This document shows positions 46,664-58,155 of a DNA stretch of 64,000 nt, one piece after another. The notes below the pieces were generated by a model. It saw only the letters and a list, made by a program, of their open reading frames with translations, was not told the DNA's origin and made no database searches. Origin of the DNA: Prinia subflava. Its lineage: Eukaryota > Chordata > Aves > Passeriformes > Cisticolidae. Location: NCBI RefSeq assembly GCF_021018805.1, contig NC_086247.1:2557501-2621500 (forward strand). The letters are read 5' to 3'. The first letter of the stretch is position 1. Each line of letters begins with the position of its first letter. Made by a program: the position numbers and the translations under genes.

Positions 46664-48075
46664 TAGGTGCCTTAATTTGCTGTATCCCACTGTTCTGCCA
46701 GCCCAGAGGCTGTGCATCCCCAGCCAGATCTTCCAGCCCCACCTGAGCCTCACAGGACATCTGAGATGGTGTTTGGCACCCACATTTTGACAAACGCACC
46801 CCGCACTGTGCGTGTCCTGTCTTCACATACATATATACAGTTCATAGTATAAAAAAATGCAACCTCTTCCTGGGTGGGAAAACCAGCAGTCTGCATTTCT
46901 GAGGGCAGCTCTTCTCCCCCGTGCAGGGTTTGCCACTCAGCTGTTTTTCCTTGGCGCTCCTCTCGCATGAGTCACGCGCTGGAGCAGAGCTGCTGTTCCT
47001 CCCTGATATTTGCTCTCGGTTCCCTTTGGTGCCATCATGTGCTACACGAGCTCATCAGCCGGAAGGAGGAGTCCTCCAGTGCCTGGTGAACTGTGAAATT
47101 GGCTGAAATGGGGCTTTTTGGGGTCTCTGCTTCATAACGGGTTGGAGGCTGTGTCAGAGCAGGCCTGACTGACGCTTTTCTCAACATGAGGGTGAATTTA
47201 CCCCAAAATATCTGTGATTAGAGTGAAAGAATGGTGGGAAGGGGATGAATTCAGCTCCCCACAGGCTGCCTCAGGCTGGTAGCTGTCTCTGCCATCTCAC
47301 TAATGCTTTTTGAGTGCAGTTGGTCTGGAGAGGACGAGCTCCTTTGACAGGACATATTTACACGTCCCCGTGTTCCGTGTTCGCTGTCTTGTTGTCCTGG
47401 CCTGTAAAGGCTTCAAACGAGGTGAAATCTCTTTTCTCTTGCTATGCTCATCCTGTGCTCTCCTACAAGGCGCTGCTGTAGGCAGCTCCATCGTGGAACA
47501 TCCCCAGCTAATGAGGGTTGTTTGTTAGCATGTTTTCTGAGGATTTGTTGCTGTGTTTTTCTGCTGGGTCCCTCTGGTGAATGTCTGTGATGAAAAACAT
47601 CTCTACTGCTTGTTCCTCTTCAGTCCATGTTAATATTCATCCTGTTGCACTGTTGCAACCAACCCCAGCAATTCCTTGCCTTGCTGTGAGTTTGCTTCTA
47701 CTGTGCAGCATTCCTTTACTTTAAAAACATTGTTCTTTTTAATTTTTTTTTTGAAGAGAAGTTTAAATAAAGATAATCACAGTGCTCACCTTCTCTCCTG
47801 GCTTAGGGAGATTAAGTTGTGGTTTAAAAACAAAGGCAGAAAGTCCTGTGAACATCAGATTGGTGAGATATTAACAACCACTTGAAATAATTGAGGGATC
47901 AGCCATGTTCTGTGTCAGTGAGAGGTTGTGGCAAAAGTGAATGAGTTGGAAAATTGACCAGGGTTGTGTTTCCTCAAATATGTGCAATGGCAGGTTCGCT
48001 GTAAGTTTTTTAGCAAATTCACTTTAGTCTGGCAGGAAAATTGGCTCACAGCCACTGCTGACTCTGGGCTGTGAT
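46664..48075. other. Unique sequence with raised CpG content
   Basis: I count about 21 CpG in 46741-47520, clearly more than in nearby unique sequence (about 7 in 48241-49020), though short of a CpG island. A GAGTCACGCGCTGG patch at about 46969 stands out. No exon or TATA box could be supported. May be regulatory or simply less methylated. Confidence 0.4.
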
Positions 48076-48277
48076 TCATGAAAATTTCTTCACCAACAGA
48101 GGAGTCAGGCACTGGAACAGGCTGCTCAGGGAGGTGGTGCAGTCACCAACCAGGGGAGTGTTCAAAAGGCTTGTGGAAGTGGCCCTTGGGGGTTTGGTAG
48201 CTGTGAACACAGTGGTGTTAAGTTAATGGTTGGACCCAAGGATCTTAGAAGTCTTTTCCATCATTATTCTGTGATCT
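48076..48277 (+). repeat. CR1 LINE 3' fragment (diverged)
   Basis: Sense CR1: AAAATTTCTTCACCAACAGA, GCACTGGAACAGGCTGCTCA, GGATCTTAGAAGTCTTTTCC, ATTATTCTGTGATC. Confidence 0.92.
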
Positions 48278-51200
48278 TTTGATTAGATTTATATTGGATA
48301 TAACTGACTTCAATCCTCTCCCATGGCCTTGGTAGGAAACCTGAAATGAAGATACCACGTTCTTTTCTGTCTCTTGATGAATCACAGCCAAAGGTAGAAG
48401 TGGATTCTTTATTTCCCACTGTGTCCTCACCAGACCATGCTGCTTCTCATTTATCCCTCTGCAAGGTTTATTTATAATGTGACTGGTAGTAAACACTGGT
48501 GAGGTGAGAGCATATTCTGATTGTGTGTATTGAATAACAATATTTCTTCTTTGGGAAGTGGGAACGAGTTATGTTTGGTGATGGGGGAGCAGGATCCTGC
48601 GATTTAGGAATCCATTACTTTATTAATTCACCCACTTTTCCCTTCATCTTCCTCCCCTAAGCAATTGCAGCTCTGTCTGTCAAGGTGTTCCCGAGGACTC
48701 AGAGTTTGTTGCCATCCTCAGATGCATTTTTCATCATTCTGTTGAAATCCAATATAAATTTATAAATGCCATTTCTAATTTTGCTAAGCTGACCTAGTGT
48801 GGTGCAGTTGGTCTCTGCCCATTCGTGCGTGTACATCTTTTATAATTAATAAGTTTACTCTAACGTCAGAGTAGCAAACTAGACACCAGATCCCTCTTTC
48901 CTGTGTTCCTCCTCCCTGATTTTTATTACAGCAAATAGACATTAATATTCATCTTTTGTAACCAGTGAAAAGGCAGATGAAACCTGGATTTTGAACTGAC
49001 TGGAAATTTAATTTTGCTGTTCACTGAAATATGTAATACTTCTGTGTTTGTCTAGCATATGGATAGATTAAGACTGTTCTACATGCAAGGTTCACAAAAA
49101 GTAGACAGCATAGCACAAAACAGCAAATAGAAGAAGGCAATACAGGTAAAAAATAGAAAGAAAACCCTTGAGGTAGAAGCAACAGAGTTTTGGAGCATTG
49201 GTACTTGGGCAGTTCAGGGTTTGAAGCTGTCTAGATCATCTTCTGCAGGAGCCAGAAGAAATGTTTAACCGTTGTATTAATGTCAGTTTAAAAAATAGGA
49301 AGGGTGACATCACATCTTGATCAAAATGAGCTCAGGGTGACCTGGCACTAAGCCATGTAAGCACTGCCATGATATGGCCTGGAACAGCAGAAAACATTAC
49401 ACACAGCTCAGTTCGCAGAAGATCTTTGGTCTCCCGAAGACTCAGGAGGCTCCTTTTCTCTTGATCAGAATTCCTCAGTATCAGGAAAGCCTGATTGCTT
49501 CTCCAGCAGTAAAGATATTTGTGTCCTGAGGGCTGGCCTTGCTCGTGCCATCACTCTGTCATTTACCACCCTCTGCTGCTGCTTTGGGGCACCAAACTGT
49601 CTCAGGGTGTGCTGCCTCGTGCTCTGAGGGTGGAAGGGATCTGCCTTTCCGTGGCATCTGAGATCCTTTTGATGGAAGACTTTTTCTAGCAGGTAGTTTT
49701 GCTCTCAAGTTTGCATACCTTAAAGCAGGGGGAGCGGGAGGGTCTATGAATCTGAGATTCCCGAGGTAAACAGAACATTTCCAGCCCTTCTTCTTGGCTT
49801 TTGCCTAAGGCCAGCCTGTCTCTGGTGCCACGGAGCAGGGTTTGAAGCCTGTCTTCTGTTCTCTTGTGAGAAGACGTGCAGTCAGGTAGATGTGGAAGGA
49901 GAGTCTGTTTATTGAAGTGGCAACTGGGACTGACATGAAAGGAGAGCTGTAAGCTTCCAGATTGCTTTCCTTGCCTCTGTTCTTCGTGTCTGATGTGCAG
50001 ACATTGGTGCAACGTGAAATGTGTGCAGACAGCTTGCATCCCTCCCTTCCCACCTCTGTTGCTTGTGGTTTCCTTCCCCTTTATGTTTCATGTCAGCCCC
50101 TCGAATCTGAAGCCTTCTGATATCGACAGGAACTCCTGGGTGGAGGCATCCAGAGCTTGGTGGGGTTGGAGGTGCCTTTTGATGGACAGGAAAGGGTCTG
50201 TTCTACCTGATGGGTGCTGCTACAGCTGCAAACCTTGGGGATGACTGAGTGATGAAAGAAGGGGTTAGACAGGAACTGTTCCTGTTGGCTCTGCATGGTT
50301 TTGATGAGCTGGATGAAAAATGAGATTGAGCAAAGGCTGCAATCAGATGTGCTGGGAACAGCCAGAGCTCTTGGTGTCATCGCAGTTAGAGGCACGGGGA
50401 ACCAGCTGTCTGTGCTTATGGCTCGGTCTATATCTCCATAAAATGTCAGGGATGTCTTATCTGGCTGTCTCTGACTTTGCAGCCTGCCCTGATCCTATCT
50501 GTTCCCGGGACAAAACGCTCTGCTCCTGGAGACATCCACAGTGGCAGCAGGGAAGAGACACCGAATCCACTGGGAAGCGATCAGGTGCTTTCCTCAAATA
50601 AATTCTTCGATGAGGAAGAAGGCAAAAAAGAGAATTTTTGTCATCGTTTCTTAGCAAATCTCAAGAAGAGCGGGAACAGCTCATTTCTGAGATAATCTCT
50701 GCTGGTTTTACTCTGTATCTACTCCATGGTGCCTCCGGGCCATGGGCGCTCGCTTTGCTCTGCCAGCACTTCAGTGCAGGAGGGGAGACAAGAGCACAGT
50801 TCAGGGGTTGAGTCAGGCTGTTCACAGCCACTGGTGATGTCAAGTACCACAAAGTGTCTCTAGAAGCTTCTGGAAGTCTGTTTGGTTTGTGTAGGATTAC
50901 GGATATGAGGCCCTGGGGGTTTTGTTGTTGTTTTTTGTTGTCGTATTTTGTGTCTTGTCAACCTAGGCTAGACAGTGAGGTCCTCAGGCTGTGGGGGCAG
51001 AGATGACTTCACTCTCCAAGGGCCTTCCATCAGCTTTGGAATTCAGTTGGGAAGCACAGTGTGAGGAAATAGCTGTACTGCTGCACTCCCAGGCCTGCTG
51101 CAGGCTGGGTATTGCTCCTGACCACCCTCCTGCCAGGTATTTCTGCAGCTCCTGAGCACTGCTCTCTTCTCCTTGCTGCTTAAATCCACCCAGACATCAA

Positions 51201-51644
51201 TATTACAAACTACACAAAAGATCCAGAAGGGAATAAATTACCTCAAAGGCCTAGGGTGAGAAAGAGGAAAGTCATCTCCTTCAGTTACTCTGATTGACCT
51301 CTGACAGTCGTGTTATGAGGCACTGAGGGATTTGTGCAATGACACCAACTCAATGCTAAAACCACTGAGTTAAAACCCAACAAAACAAAACAAAATAAGG
51401 TGATTCAACAACAGAGCTTGTTAATAAGTTCGGGCTCTGTGAGAAAGAGGAAAGAGACATTTTTCCAGGTGAATTCCAAGTTTATTGAGTTTTGGTCCTA
51501 ATAATTGAGAAAAACTCCAAGGAAAGAAGCTGAAAAGCAGCAAATCTACGACACAAGTGACAGAGTCAGTCCTAAACAGAAGGCTTTGCAAATATGCCCT
51601 TTGATCTCATGACTTCAAAAAACTTTCATATTAACCAAGTTAGT
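48278..51644. other. Largest repeat-free stretch (about 3.4 kb); possible old LTR or transcript end near 49860-50110
   Basis: No CR1. On the minus strand near 49905 there is an AATAAACAGACTCTCC motif after a pyrimidine-containing region, which could be a polyadenylation site of an old LTR or non-coding transcript. 49.4-50.8 kb also retains more CpG than average. A candidate exon-like frame at 50483-50695 is listed separately. Confidence 0.35.
50483..50695 (+). other. Exon-like open frame of unknown origin
   Basis: After an acceptor-like CTGACTTTGCAG (ending 50482) an open frame runs about 70 codons to TAA at 50693-50695. The peptide is charged (SSNKFFDEEEGKKENFCHRF, then LANLKKSGNS) and looks more protein-like than other frames here, but I recognise no family. 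It could be a terminal exon, a retroelement remnant, or chance. No polyadenylation signal was confirmed. Confidence 0.2.
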
Positions 51645-51730
51645 CCTGGCTGAAGATGTCTCTGCTCACTGCAGAGGGGTTGTTCTAGATGACCTTTAAA
51701 AGGTCCCTTCAAATCCTAATTATTCTATGA
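51645..51730 (+). repeat. CR1 LINE 3' tip
   Basis: Sense CR1: GAAGATGTCTCTGCTCACTG, TAGATGACCTTTAAAAGGTC, AATTATTCTATGA. Confidence 0.9.
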
Positions 51731-52289
51731 GCCTCTGGTACTTTGCCAACAGGAGAGCTCTGCGTTTGTCTGTCAGATTTACAGGCAGGGAAGTGGAGGC
51801 AGCTGTATGGAAAGCAAGGGAATGCTGAGTGTTCTTCCTTGTGGTTCCTGTGTAAACAAACCTCCCAGTGAGAAATTAAAGGAGGTCAATCTGTTTAGTT
51901 CCTCTGAGGGGACATTAAAAGGCAAAAGAGATCAAACAGCAGAGTTCAAGAGTTGGGAAGACACAGCTCTCCTAACAGAGTGGCTGGAGCTGGTCCTTCA
52001 TTAACTGGAGCCTCAGGGAGGCTCCTATGGAAAGAGCTGACCTGGGCTGGCCAGAGGCTCTGGGGCTTGATGCATAAAGATGATTTATGTGAAATTATCT
52101 GCAAGCTCTTTAGGAAGGTCAGGCTGGTTGGTCAAAGGATTTTATCTGGATGAAGAACCTCAGAGAAATATGTCTCAGGTGAATCACCCAGAAGTGGAGG
52201 TGTCATCATCATTAATGAGTTCTGAAGCCCACAATGAGGGCACTCCTCCATCAGCAAGGTGTGGTAGATCTGGGAATGGACAGGACAGA
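51731..52289. other. Mostly unique sequence, possible CR1 5' extension
   Basis: The right part (from about 52150) may be the diverged 5' continuation of the CR1 copy starting at 52290. Confidence 0.4.
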
Positions 52290-52953
52290 GAGGTTTTCTG
52301 TGTGAACCCACGTTCCTGCACCTGGGTCAGACAATCCCAAACACAAGCACAGGCTGGGTAGAGAATGGATTGAGAACAGCCCTGAGGAGAAGGACTTGAG
52401 GGTGCTGGTGGATGAGAAGCTCAAGGTGACCCAGCAGTGGTGCTCTGGCAGCCCAGAAAGCCAACCCAGTCCTGGGCTGCACTGACAGCAGGATGGGCAG
52501 CAGGTGAGGGAGGGGATTCTGCCCCTCTGGTCTGCTCTGGTGAGACCCACCTGGAGCTCTGGGGCCCCCAAAATGAGAAGGATGTGGAGATGCCTGAGTG
52601 AGTCCAGAGGAGGCCACAAAGAGGATCAAAGAGCTGGAGCACCTCTGCTCTGGAGACAGGCTGAGAGAGCTGGGGGTGTCCAGCCTGGAGAAGAGAAGGC
52701 TCCAGGGAGAGCTCAGAGCCCCTTCCAGAGCCTAAAGGGGCTCCAGGAGAGCTGGAGAGGGACTTGGGACAAGGGATGGAGGGACAGGACAAGGAGTAAT
52801 GGCTTCAAACTGAAAGAGAGCTGGCTTAGATTTAATATTAGGAGCAAACTCTGTATTCAGAGGGTGGTGAGGCCCTGGCACAGGTTTTTCAGGGAATCTG
52901 TGGCTGCCCCATCCCTGGAAGTGTCCAAAGCCAGGCCGGGTTGGGCTTGAATA
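52290..52953 (+). mobile_element. CR1 LINE fragment (about 660 bp), missing its 3' tip
   Basis: Sense CR1 from the end of ORF2 (CTGAGGAGAAGGACTTGAGG, GATGAGAAGCTCAAGGTGAC, GAGAAGGATGTGGAGATGCC) through GGCTGAGAGAGCTGGGGGTG and GGGGCTCCAGGAGAGCTGGA to AAAGCCAGGCCGGGTTGGGC. It stops abruptly at about 52953, where another CR1 piece begins on the opposite strand. Confidence 0.95.
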
Positions 52954-52957
52954 CACT

Positions 52958-53045
52958 CCTCTGAGTTTGGTGAGGATACACTGCCCCATCATTCAGGTCA
53001 TCAGTGAAGATGTTAAACAGGAGTGGACCCAGTACTGGCTGGTTT
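52958..53045 (-). repeat. CR1 ORF2-region fragment
   Basis: AGTTTGGTGAGGATACACTG, AGGTCATCAGTGAAGATGTT and AAACAGGAGTGGACCCAGTA match the reverse complement of the CR1 reverse transcriptase C-terminal region. Short, directly abutting the preceding sense copy. Confidence 0.7.
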
Positions 53046-53744
53046 CATCACCTCCAGGGTGCAAGAAGACCTTTCTCCATGTTGCTTGTTTCCAGAGGTG
53101 CTCTATCCTTCCTCATAGGCTCTCCCAATGCCACAGTTCATCTTTCCAGCTTTGGTTTAGATCTCTCCCCTTGTCTTGCCCAAAATGAATGAAAAGAATG
53201 TTTTCCACGCTGTCTCTTTGCAGCAGGCTTGCAGAATTGAAGGATTAACTCTTCCCATCAATCTTCCCTTCTGTAGGAATAGCAAACCCATTTACTCAAT
53301 CTTTCCTATCAGGCTATGTTTCCTTGACCTGTTGTCATTCTCCAAGTTCCCTCCAGACTCTCTTCAGTCTCTGACAGAAATCTTTGCTGGAGCTTGTTGC
53401 TTTACAGCCGAGGACTCTGCAATGTGGAGTCAAGAAAAAAGGTTTGGTTCCCTTGTTGAGAAGATTGTAATCCTATTTACACATCCTGTGACGATGCCTG
53501 CCACTGCTACAGGAAATGTCAGTGCAGATCCACGTTCAGCTTGACGTCTGTGGCACCCATCCATCCCTCTCTGCAGCACTGGCCAGCAGATCCCCATCCT
53601 CTCTTGCTGCTCTTGTTTTCTCTATCTAAATTCAGGCCTCTGCAGTTGAGAGCCTTATTTTCCTTGTTGAACATTACTTCTGGTTTGCTAAGATTGTTCT
53701 GGAGGCTGGAGCTGTCATGTAACTCCCCTGCTGGGTGCTGTGTG
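53046..53744. other. Sequence between CR1 pieces, possibly old CR1-derived
   Basis: A 122-codon + strand frame (53176-53544) has no recognisable domain. May include degraded CR1. Confidence 0.35.
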
Positions 53745-53835
53745 TGCATTTGGTGAGGATAATTCCTGTTCCATCACCCAGCTCATTGCTGAAAATGTAC
53801 ATGGAGAGAGCAGAGCTTGGTGGACACCACGCAGA
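53745..53835 (-). repeat. CR1 ORF2-region fragment (second, diverged)
   Basis: TTTGGTGAGGATAATTCC, CATCACCCAGCTCATTGCTG and GCTTGGTGGACACCACGC match the same CR1 region as 52958-53045 in the same orientation, with more divergence. Confidence 0.5.
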
Positions 53836-53867
53836 TTCTTTGTTTGTGGCAACAGTGCACTGGGAGT

Positions 53868-54127
53868 GTGAAAGAGAGTGGGTTTAGGTTAGGTATTAGA
53901 AGGAAATTCCTTACAGTCAGGGAGCTGAGGCTCTGGCACAGGTTTCTCAGAGAAGCTGTGGCTGCCCCATCCCTGGAATTGTTCAAAGCCAGGCTGGATG
54001 AGGTTTTAAGCAACCTGGTCCAGTGGGAGGTGTCCCTGCCCATGACAAGGGGTCTAGAGGAACCCTTGGAACTTGGGGATTTTTAGGGCCCTTCCAACAG
54101 AAACTGTTCTGTGATTCTGTGGTTCTT
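53868..54127 (+). repeat. CR1 LINE 3' fragment
   Basis: Sense CR1: GGTTTAGGTTAGGTATTAGA, GGCTCTGGCACAGGTTTCTC, GTCCAGTGGGAGGTGTCCCT, CTGTTCTGTGATTCTGTGG. Followed by an A/T-rich AAATAAATA tail-like patch to 54159. Confidence 0.95.
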
Positions 54128-54526
54128 CTAATAAAAATAAATATATAAATAAATAAAGTTGCTGCACCTCCTATCAATTTCTTTGGCCTTGCAAACACAA
54201 GAGCATAACAGGCATCCACTGCCTGCTAACTTCTATAAAGAGTTGAAGCTTGGTTTGATACGAATTCTTGCCAGCTGCATAGTGGCTGTCATTCTGGTTT
54301 TCACCATCACATACTTTCAGTGGCTTTATTCCATTGCTTTTACAGGAAATGGGAAAAAAAACCAAAACCAAAACAAAACCAAACCACCAAAAAAACAGGT
54401 GGGTTTGCAATTTTCCTACTCTTTTCTCCACCTGTTTAGTAAATAGGCACAGTGAGGGTCCTGCAGTCTGCCAAGAGGGCCATGAATGGCTCTGATGCTG
54501 TTTCAGGCATCACAGGAGGAAAATTG
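54128..54526. other. Unique sequence with A/C-rich patch
   Basis: AAACC/AAAAC low-complexity stretch at about 54354-54395. A membrane-like frame at 54159-54446 has no other support. Confidence 0.45.
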
Positions 54527-55050
54527 CAGAACCCCAGAGGTAGGAGAGGACATCTGAAGGTCTTCTTGGGTGATTCCCTCCTGAGAGCAGGGTCATCTGG
54601 AGCAGGTTTCTCAGGCCCATGATCAGTCAGGGCTTGAATATCCCCAAGAATGGGGATCCCACAGCCTCTCTGTGCAGCCTGTGCTGATGTTTGATGACTC
54701 TCACCATAAAACAAACAAACAAACAAACAAAAAACCACCACAAAATAAGCACAAAAGCTGCTCCAACCCCAAAACAATAAGGGTTTTTTTCTCTTTTTTG
54801 AAGTGGAATTTCCCTTATTTCAATCCCTCTCACCTCTTGTCCTGTCACTGAACACGACCAGGAGGAGTCTGGCTCCATCGTGTTTGCTTCTTTCCATCAG
54901 AAATTGAGACACTTTAATACCACCACATCCTTCTCTTCTCCAGGGTGAGGAGCCCCAGCTCCCTCAGCTTCTCCTCACACTGGGGGTGCTCCCATCCCTT
55001 AAACACCTTTATTGCCCCTCAGTGGATTCCCTCCAATGTGTCCGTGTCTC
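54527..55050 (-). repeat. CR1 LINE fragment (old) with an internal (AAAC)n
   Basis: Reverse CR1: AACCCCAGAGGTAGGAGAGG, CCTCTTGTCCTGTCACTGAA, AGGAGTCTGGCTCCATCG, TCTTCTCCAGGGTGAGGAGC, CCCCAGCTCCCTCAGCTTCT. An AAACAAACAAAC stretch (about 54709-54735) has expanded inside it. Confidence 0.85.
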
Positions 55051-55158
55051 TCCTCCTTTCCCACTTTTTTCCACTATTGTCTGGAAAGAGATGTTCCAGC
55101 TCGTGTCTTTCTCAGGCAATCTCAACTTTAAATATAAATAAATTGTCCAACATGATGC

Positions 55159-55304
55159 TGTGGTTTCATTCCAGCTGGCAAATAAGTTCCACACAGCCAC
55201 TCCCTCACCATCCCCAGCAGGTTGGTGGAAAGTGAAGTGGATGAGTAAAAGTGAGAAAGCTCGTGCGTTGAGATAAGAACAATTTAATGACTGAGATGTA
55301 ATAG

Positions 55305-55340
<36 letters not shown>

Positions 55341-55345
55341 CAACC
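55159..55345 (-). mobile_element. ERVL-type LTR fragment with (TAA)n
   Basis: Begins TGTGGTTTCATTCCAGCTGG, then CAAATAAGTTCCACACAGCC, GAAAGCTCGTGCGTTGAGAT and AAGAACAATTTAATGA, the edge of a widespread avian ERVL-type LTR that I recognise. A run of about 12 TAA/ATA units (55305-55340) occurs at its usual position. Sequence beyond 55345 is too diverged to assign. Confidence 0.75.
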
Positions 55346-56693
55346 TATTTCTTCTGTGCTGAAATCTCACCTTTCATTCCCACCACTAATGCTGCCCACC
55401 CATGTATCTCTAAATGGAGTTTGGTGGGTGTAGAGCTCTTAAATGATTTTACCTGCATGGTTTTGCTTGCTAGTATCTTTCCCAGTCCAAGAGATACGAA
55501 CCAACCAATCTCAACTCTTTCCTTGAGATTCTACATCCTACTGCTCTAGCCCTGGCATGATTGGCTTCTGCAGGATGTACAAACCAAGAAGTACTTGATT
55601 TCATTAAAATACAAATTCGTGCCCCTTTTAGTCTGGCTTGGATGTGGTTATTTTTTTATTTGTATTACAGGTGATGAGGATAAAGCTGTGATAAAATGTC
55701 TTTTTTCTTCTTTCCTAATCTTTTTTCTGTGTCTAGTATATTAGGAAATGCTTGTTCCAATTTGTACAAACTGCCTTCACAGTAAATTGGACAAGTTTCC
55801 CTGAGGAGCAGTAGACAAAAGACTTGGGAAGTGCCATGGGGATAGAGAGGGAAATGCTTTCATTGCCAATCAAATTAAAGGCATTTAGATCTGCTCTTAA
55901 ATTTTCTTGTAAATATATTACTGTGGGGTAAGAATTTGGCTCCAGAGCTGTGTGAATAAGGGATATTTCAATAGCTTGGTAGGATGGGGTGGGAGGTGGC
56001 TGCTGCTAAAAAGGTTGGTTAAGCTACAACAAAATATTTTGTTTTCAATTCTTTCTGTTTTTCCTCCCTTACAAAGAGAAAAACGCTTTAAAATGGAAAC
56101 ACGTCCTGAAAATGATAAATCAACATCAAACACTTGGAGTGCTCTAAAAGCCCTCCCCCCTCCCCCTTTAACACTACTCTGTTGGAGAAAAAATAGACAC
56201 ATTCACTGTTTGCCAAAGCAGCACTTGCCCAGTTGTAATCAAGGCATTTTACAACAGGGTGTAGTCTTTCACTCCATGTTTGTTGTCTGTGGCCTTGGGG
56301 AAGTCATGGCAGGAAATGTTTCCACTTGCTTATCTCTAAAGGGAGAGGGTGGGTGAGGAAAAATCTCTGTCCAGAGGCTGTTTTCAAGCTGTTTGGTTGT
56401 CCCAAATCCCCGCAGTGGTCTTAAACTGTGGGAGATAAAGAAAATAATTCCTTTTCTCTACCCAAAGACTTCCTCATAACTGTTTTCCATGTGCCCATAT
56501 TTCCCAGGTGAGAGTTTTGCTGGCTCTCAGGTTGTGTTTTGTGATGAAGGTTTTGTTGGTAATTCTGAGCTCACCTGAGACCTGGGAGAGCTGAGGTTTG
56601 TTCCCGAGTCCATCAGAGACTTCCCAACTGAATCTTCAACTGATTCTTACAGGTTTTAGTGGTTGTGATCAAGAATTTCCACCAAGATACCAG
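55346..56693. other. Unique non-coding sequence
   Basis: May include more of the decayed LTR on its left. A 134-codon + strand frame (55952-56356) shows no domain and no splice support. Confidence 0.45.
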
Positions 56694-57048
56694 AGAATCA
56701 CAGAATGTGTCTATTTTTTGGTTTGGAAGGGACTTTAAAGATCCTCTTGTTCCAGCCCCCTGCCATGGGCAGGGACACCTTCCACTATCCCAGGTTGCTC
56801 CAAGCTCTGTCAAACCTGGCCTTGACCATTCCAGAGATGAGAGAGCCACAACTTCTCTGGAAAACCTGTTCCAGGGCCTCACCACCCTCTGAATATAGAA
56901 TTTCTTCCAAATATCTAATCTAAACATACTCTCAGTTTAAAGCAACTCTTTGTCCTATCTTCCCATGCCCTGTTGAAAAGCCCCTCTCCACCTCTCTTGC
57001 AGACTCTCATGAGCTGCTGGAAGTTGCTCTGAGGTCTCCTGGGAGAAT
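56694..57048 (-). repeat. CR1 LINE 3' fragment with a small insertion
   Basis: Reverse CR1: GAGAATCACAGAATG, then a ~12-bp insertion, GGTTTGGAAGGGACTTTAAA, CCCTGCCATGGGCAGGGACA, GGCCTCACCACCCTCTGAAT, GAAAAGCCCCTCTCCACC, CTGAGGTCTCCTGGGAG. Confidence 0.95.
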
Positions 57049-57884
57049 GTATAAGTGTAGGGTGTATTTCCATGCAGCTCATGGTTTTACAGTTTTAACC
57101 AGCTGACAGCATGGATTGTTTTGCTGTTGAGTGCCTTGGTTGACAAGTTTGCTCCTTGGTTCCTCTTGCTCACTCCATTTTCAGTCTCCTTGAAGCACAC
57201 TCCAACACACACCCTCACCCTCTCCCTGGCTGCTCAGGCTGTCTCAGTTTGGCTTCCATAACTTTGGGCTGAGGGCTGTTTCCCTAAAATGAAGGATTTC
57301 TGGCCTGGGGGCACCTGCAGCCTCGGATGCCAATTATGTGTGTACGTGGTACACTGAGGCTGGCTGGGGAAGCTGCACTCTGGATTTGCTCCACTTTTAA
57401 TGGATTTAGCTCCCAACCACTGCTCTCTCAAGGCAGTTTCACTTTCATCTCTTTCATGTGTCTGGCCCAATTAAGGGAGGACAGTGAGTGATTTTTTTTT
57501 TTTTTTCCCTTGGTTTTGAAACTCTGAAAGAAAAAAAAAGAGAATGAAGTACAACAGGTACCTGAGGCCATCAGGCTGTTCCCTGTGCAGCACAGAACTG
57601 GGATGTTCTGGTACTGTGCTTTCCCTGGAAGACAATCCAAAGGAATGGCTGCTGCAAGTGTCAGTGTCAGTGCATCCCAAAAGAGAGTTTAGCCCTTTCC
57701 TGAGGCATCTATCAATTAGGACATCATGTGCCACTTGGTCATGTGCTGCAGATTATGGAGGCCTTTGCCAGCTCTTTGTCAGAGCAAAAATGGCTGGTCC
57801 AGAACAGGAGAAATTTGAATATCGAAGCCCACAATGAAGCCTCACAGCTCAGGTCATCCAGTCTAACACCCCAACATCTCTCTC
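57049..57884. other. Unique non-coding sequence
   Basis: T run at 57492-57506 and an A run at 57531-57539. Nothing else. Confidence 0.5.
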
Positions 57885-58112
57885 AGTACAAGAAAGATGT
57901 GGACCTGTTTGAACAGGACCAGAGGAGGCCACAAAAATGACCAGAGGGATGAACCAGCTCTGCTGTGAAGAAAGGCTGTACAGCTGGGGTTGTTCAGCCT
58001 GGAGAAGAGAAGGCTCTGGGGAGTCCTTAAAGTGGCCTTTCAATACTCAATATAAGAAAGATAAGGACAGACTTTTTAGCAGCACCTGAAGTGATAGGAC
58101 AATGGTTTTAAA

Positions 58113-58155
<43 letters not shown>

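Noticed and set aside
54159..54446. Small membrane protein (one hydrophobic helix)
   Set aside because: Frame runs into A/C-rich simple sequence and has no start context, splice support or relatives I can name.
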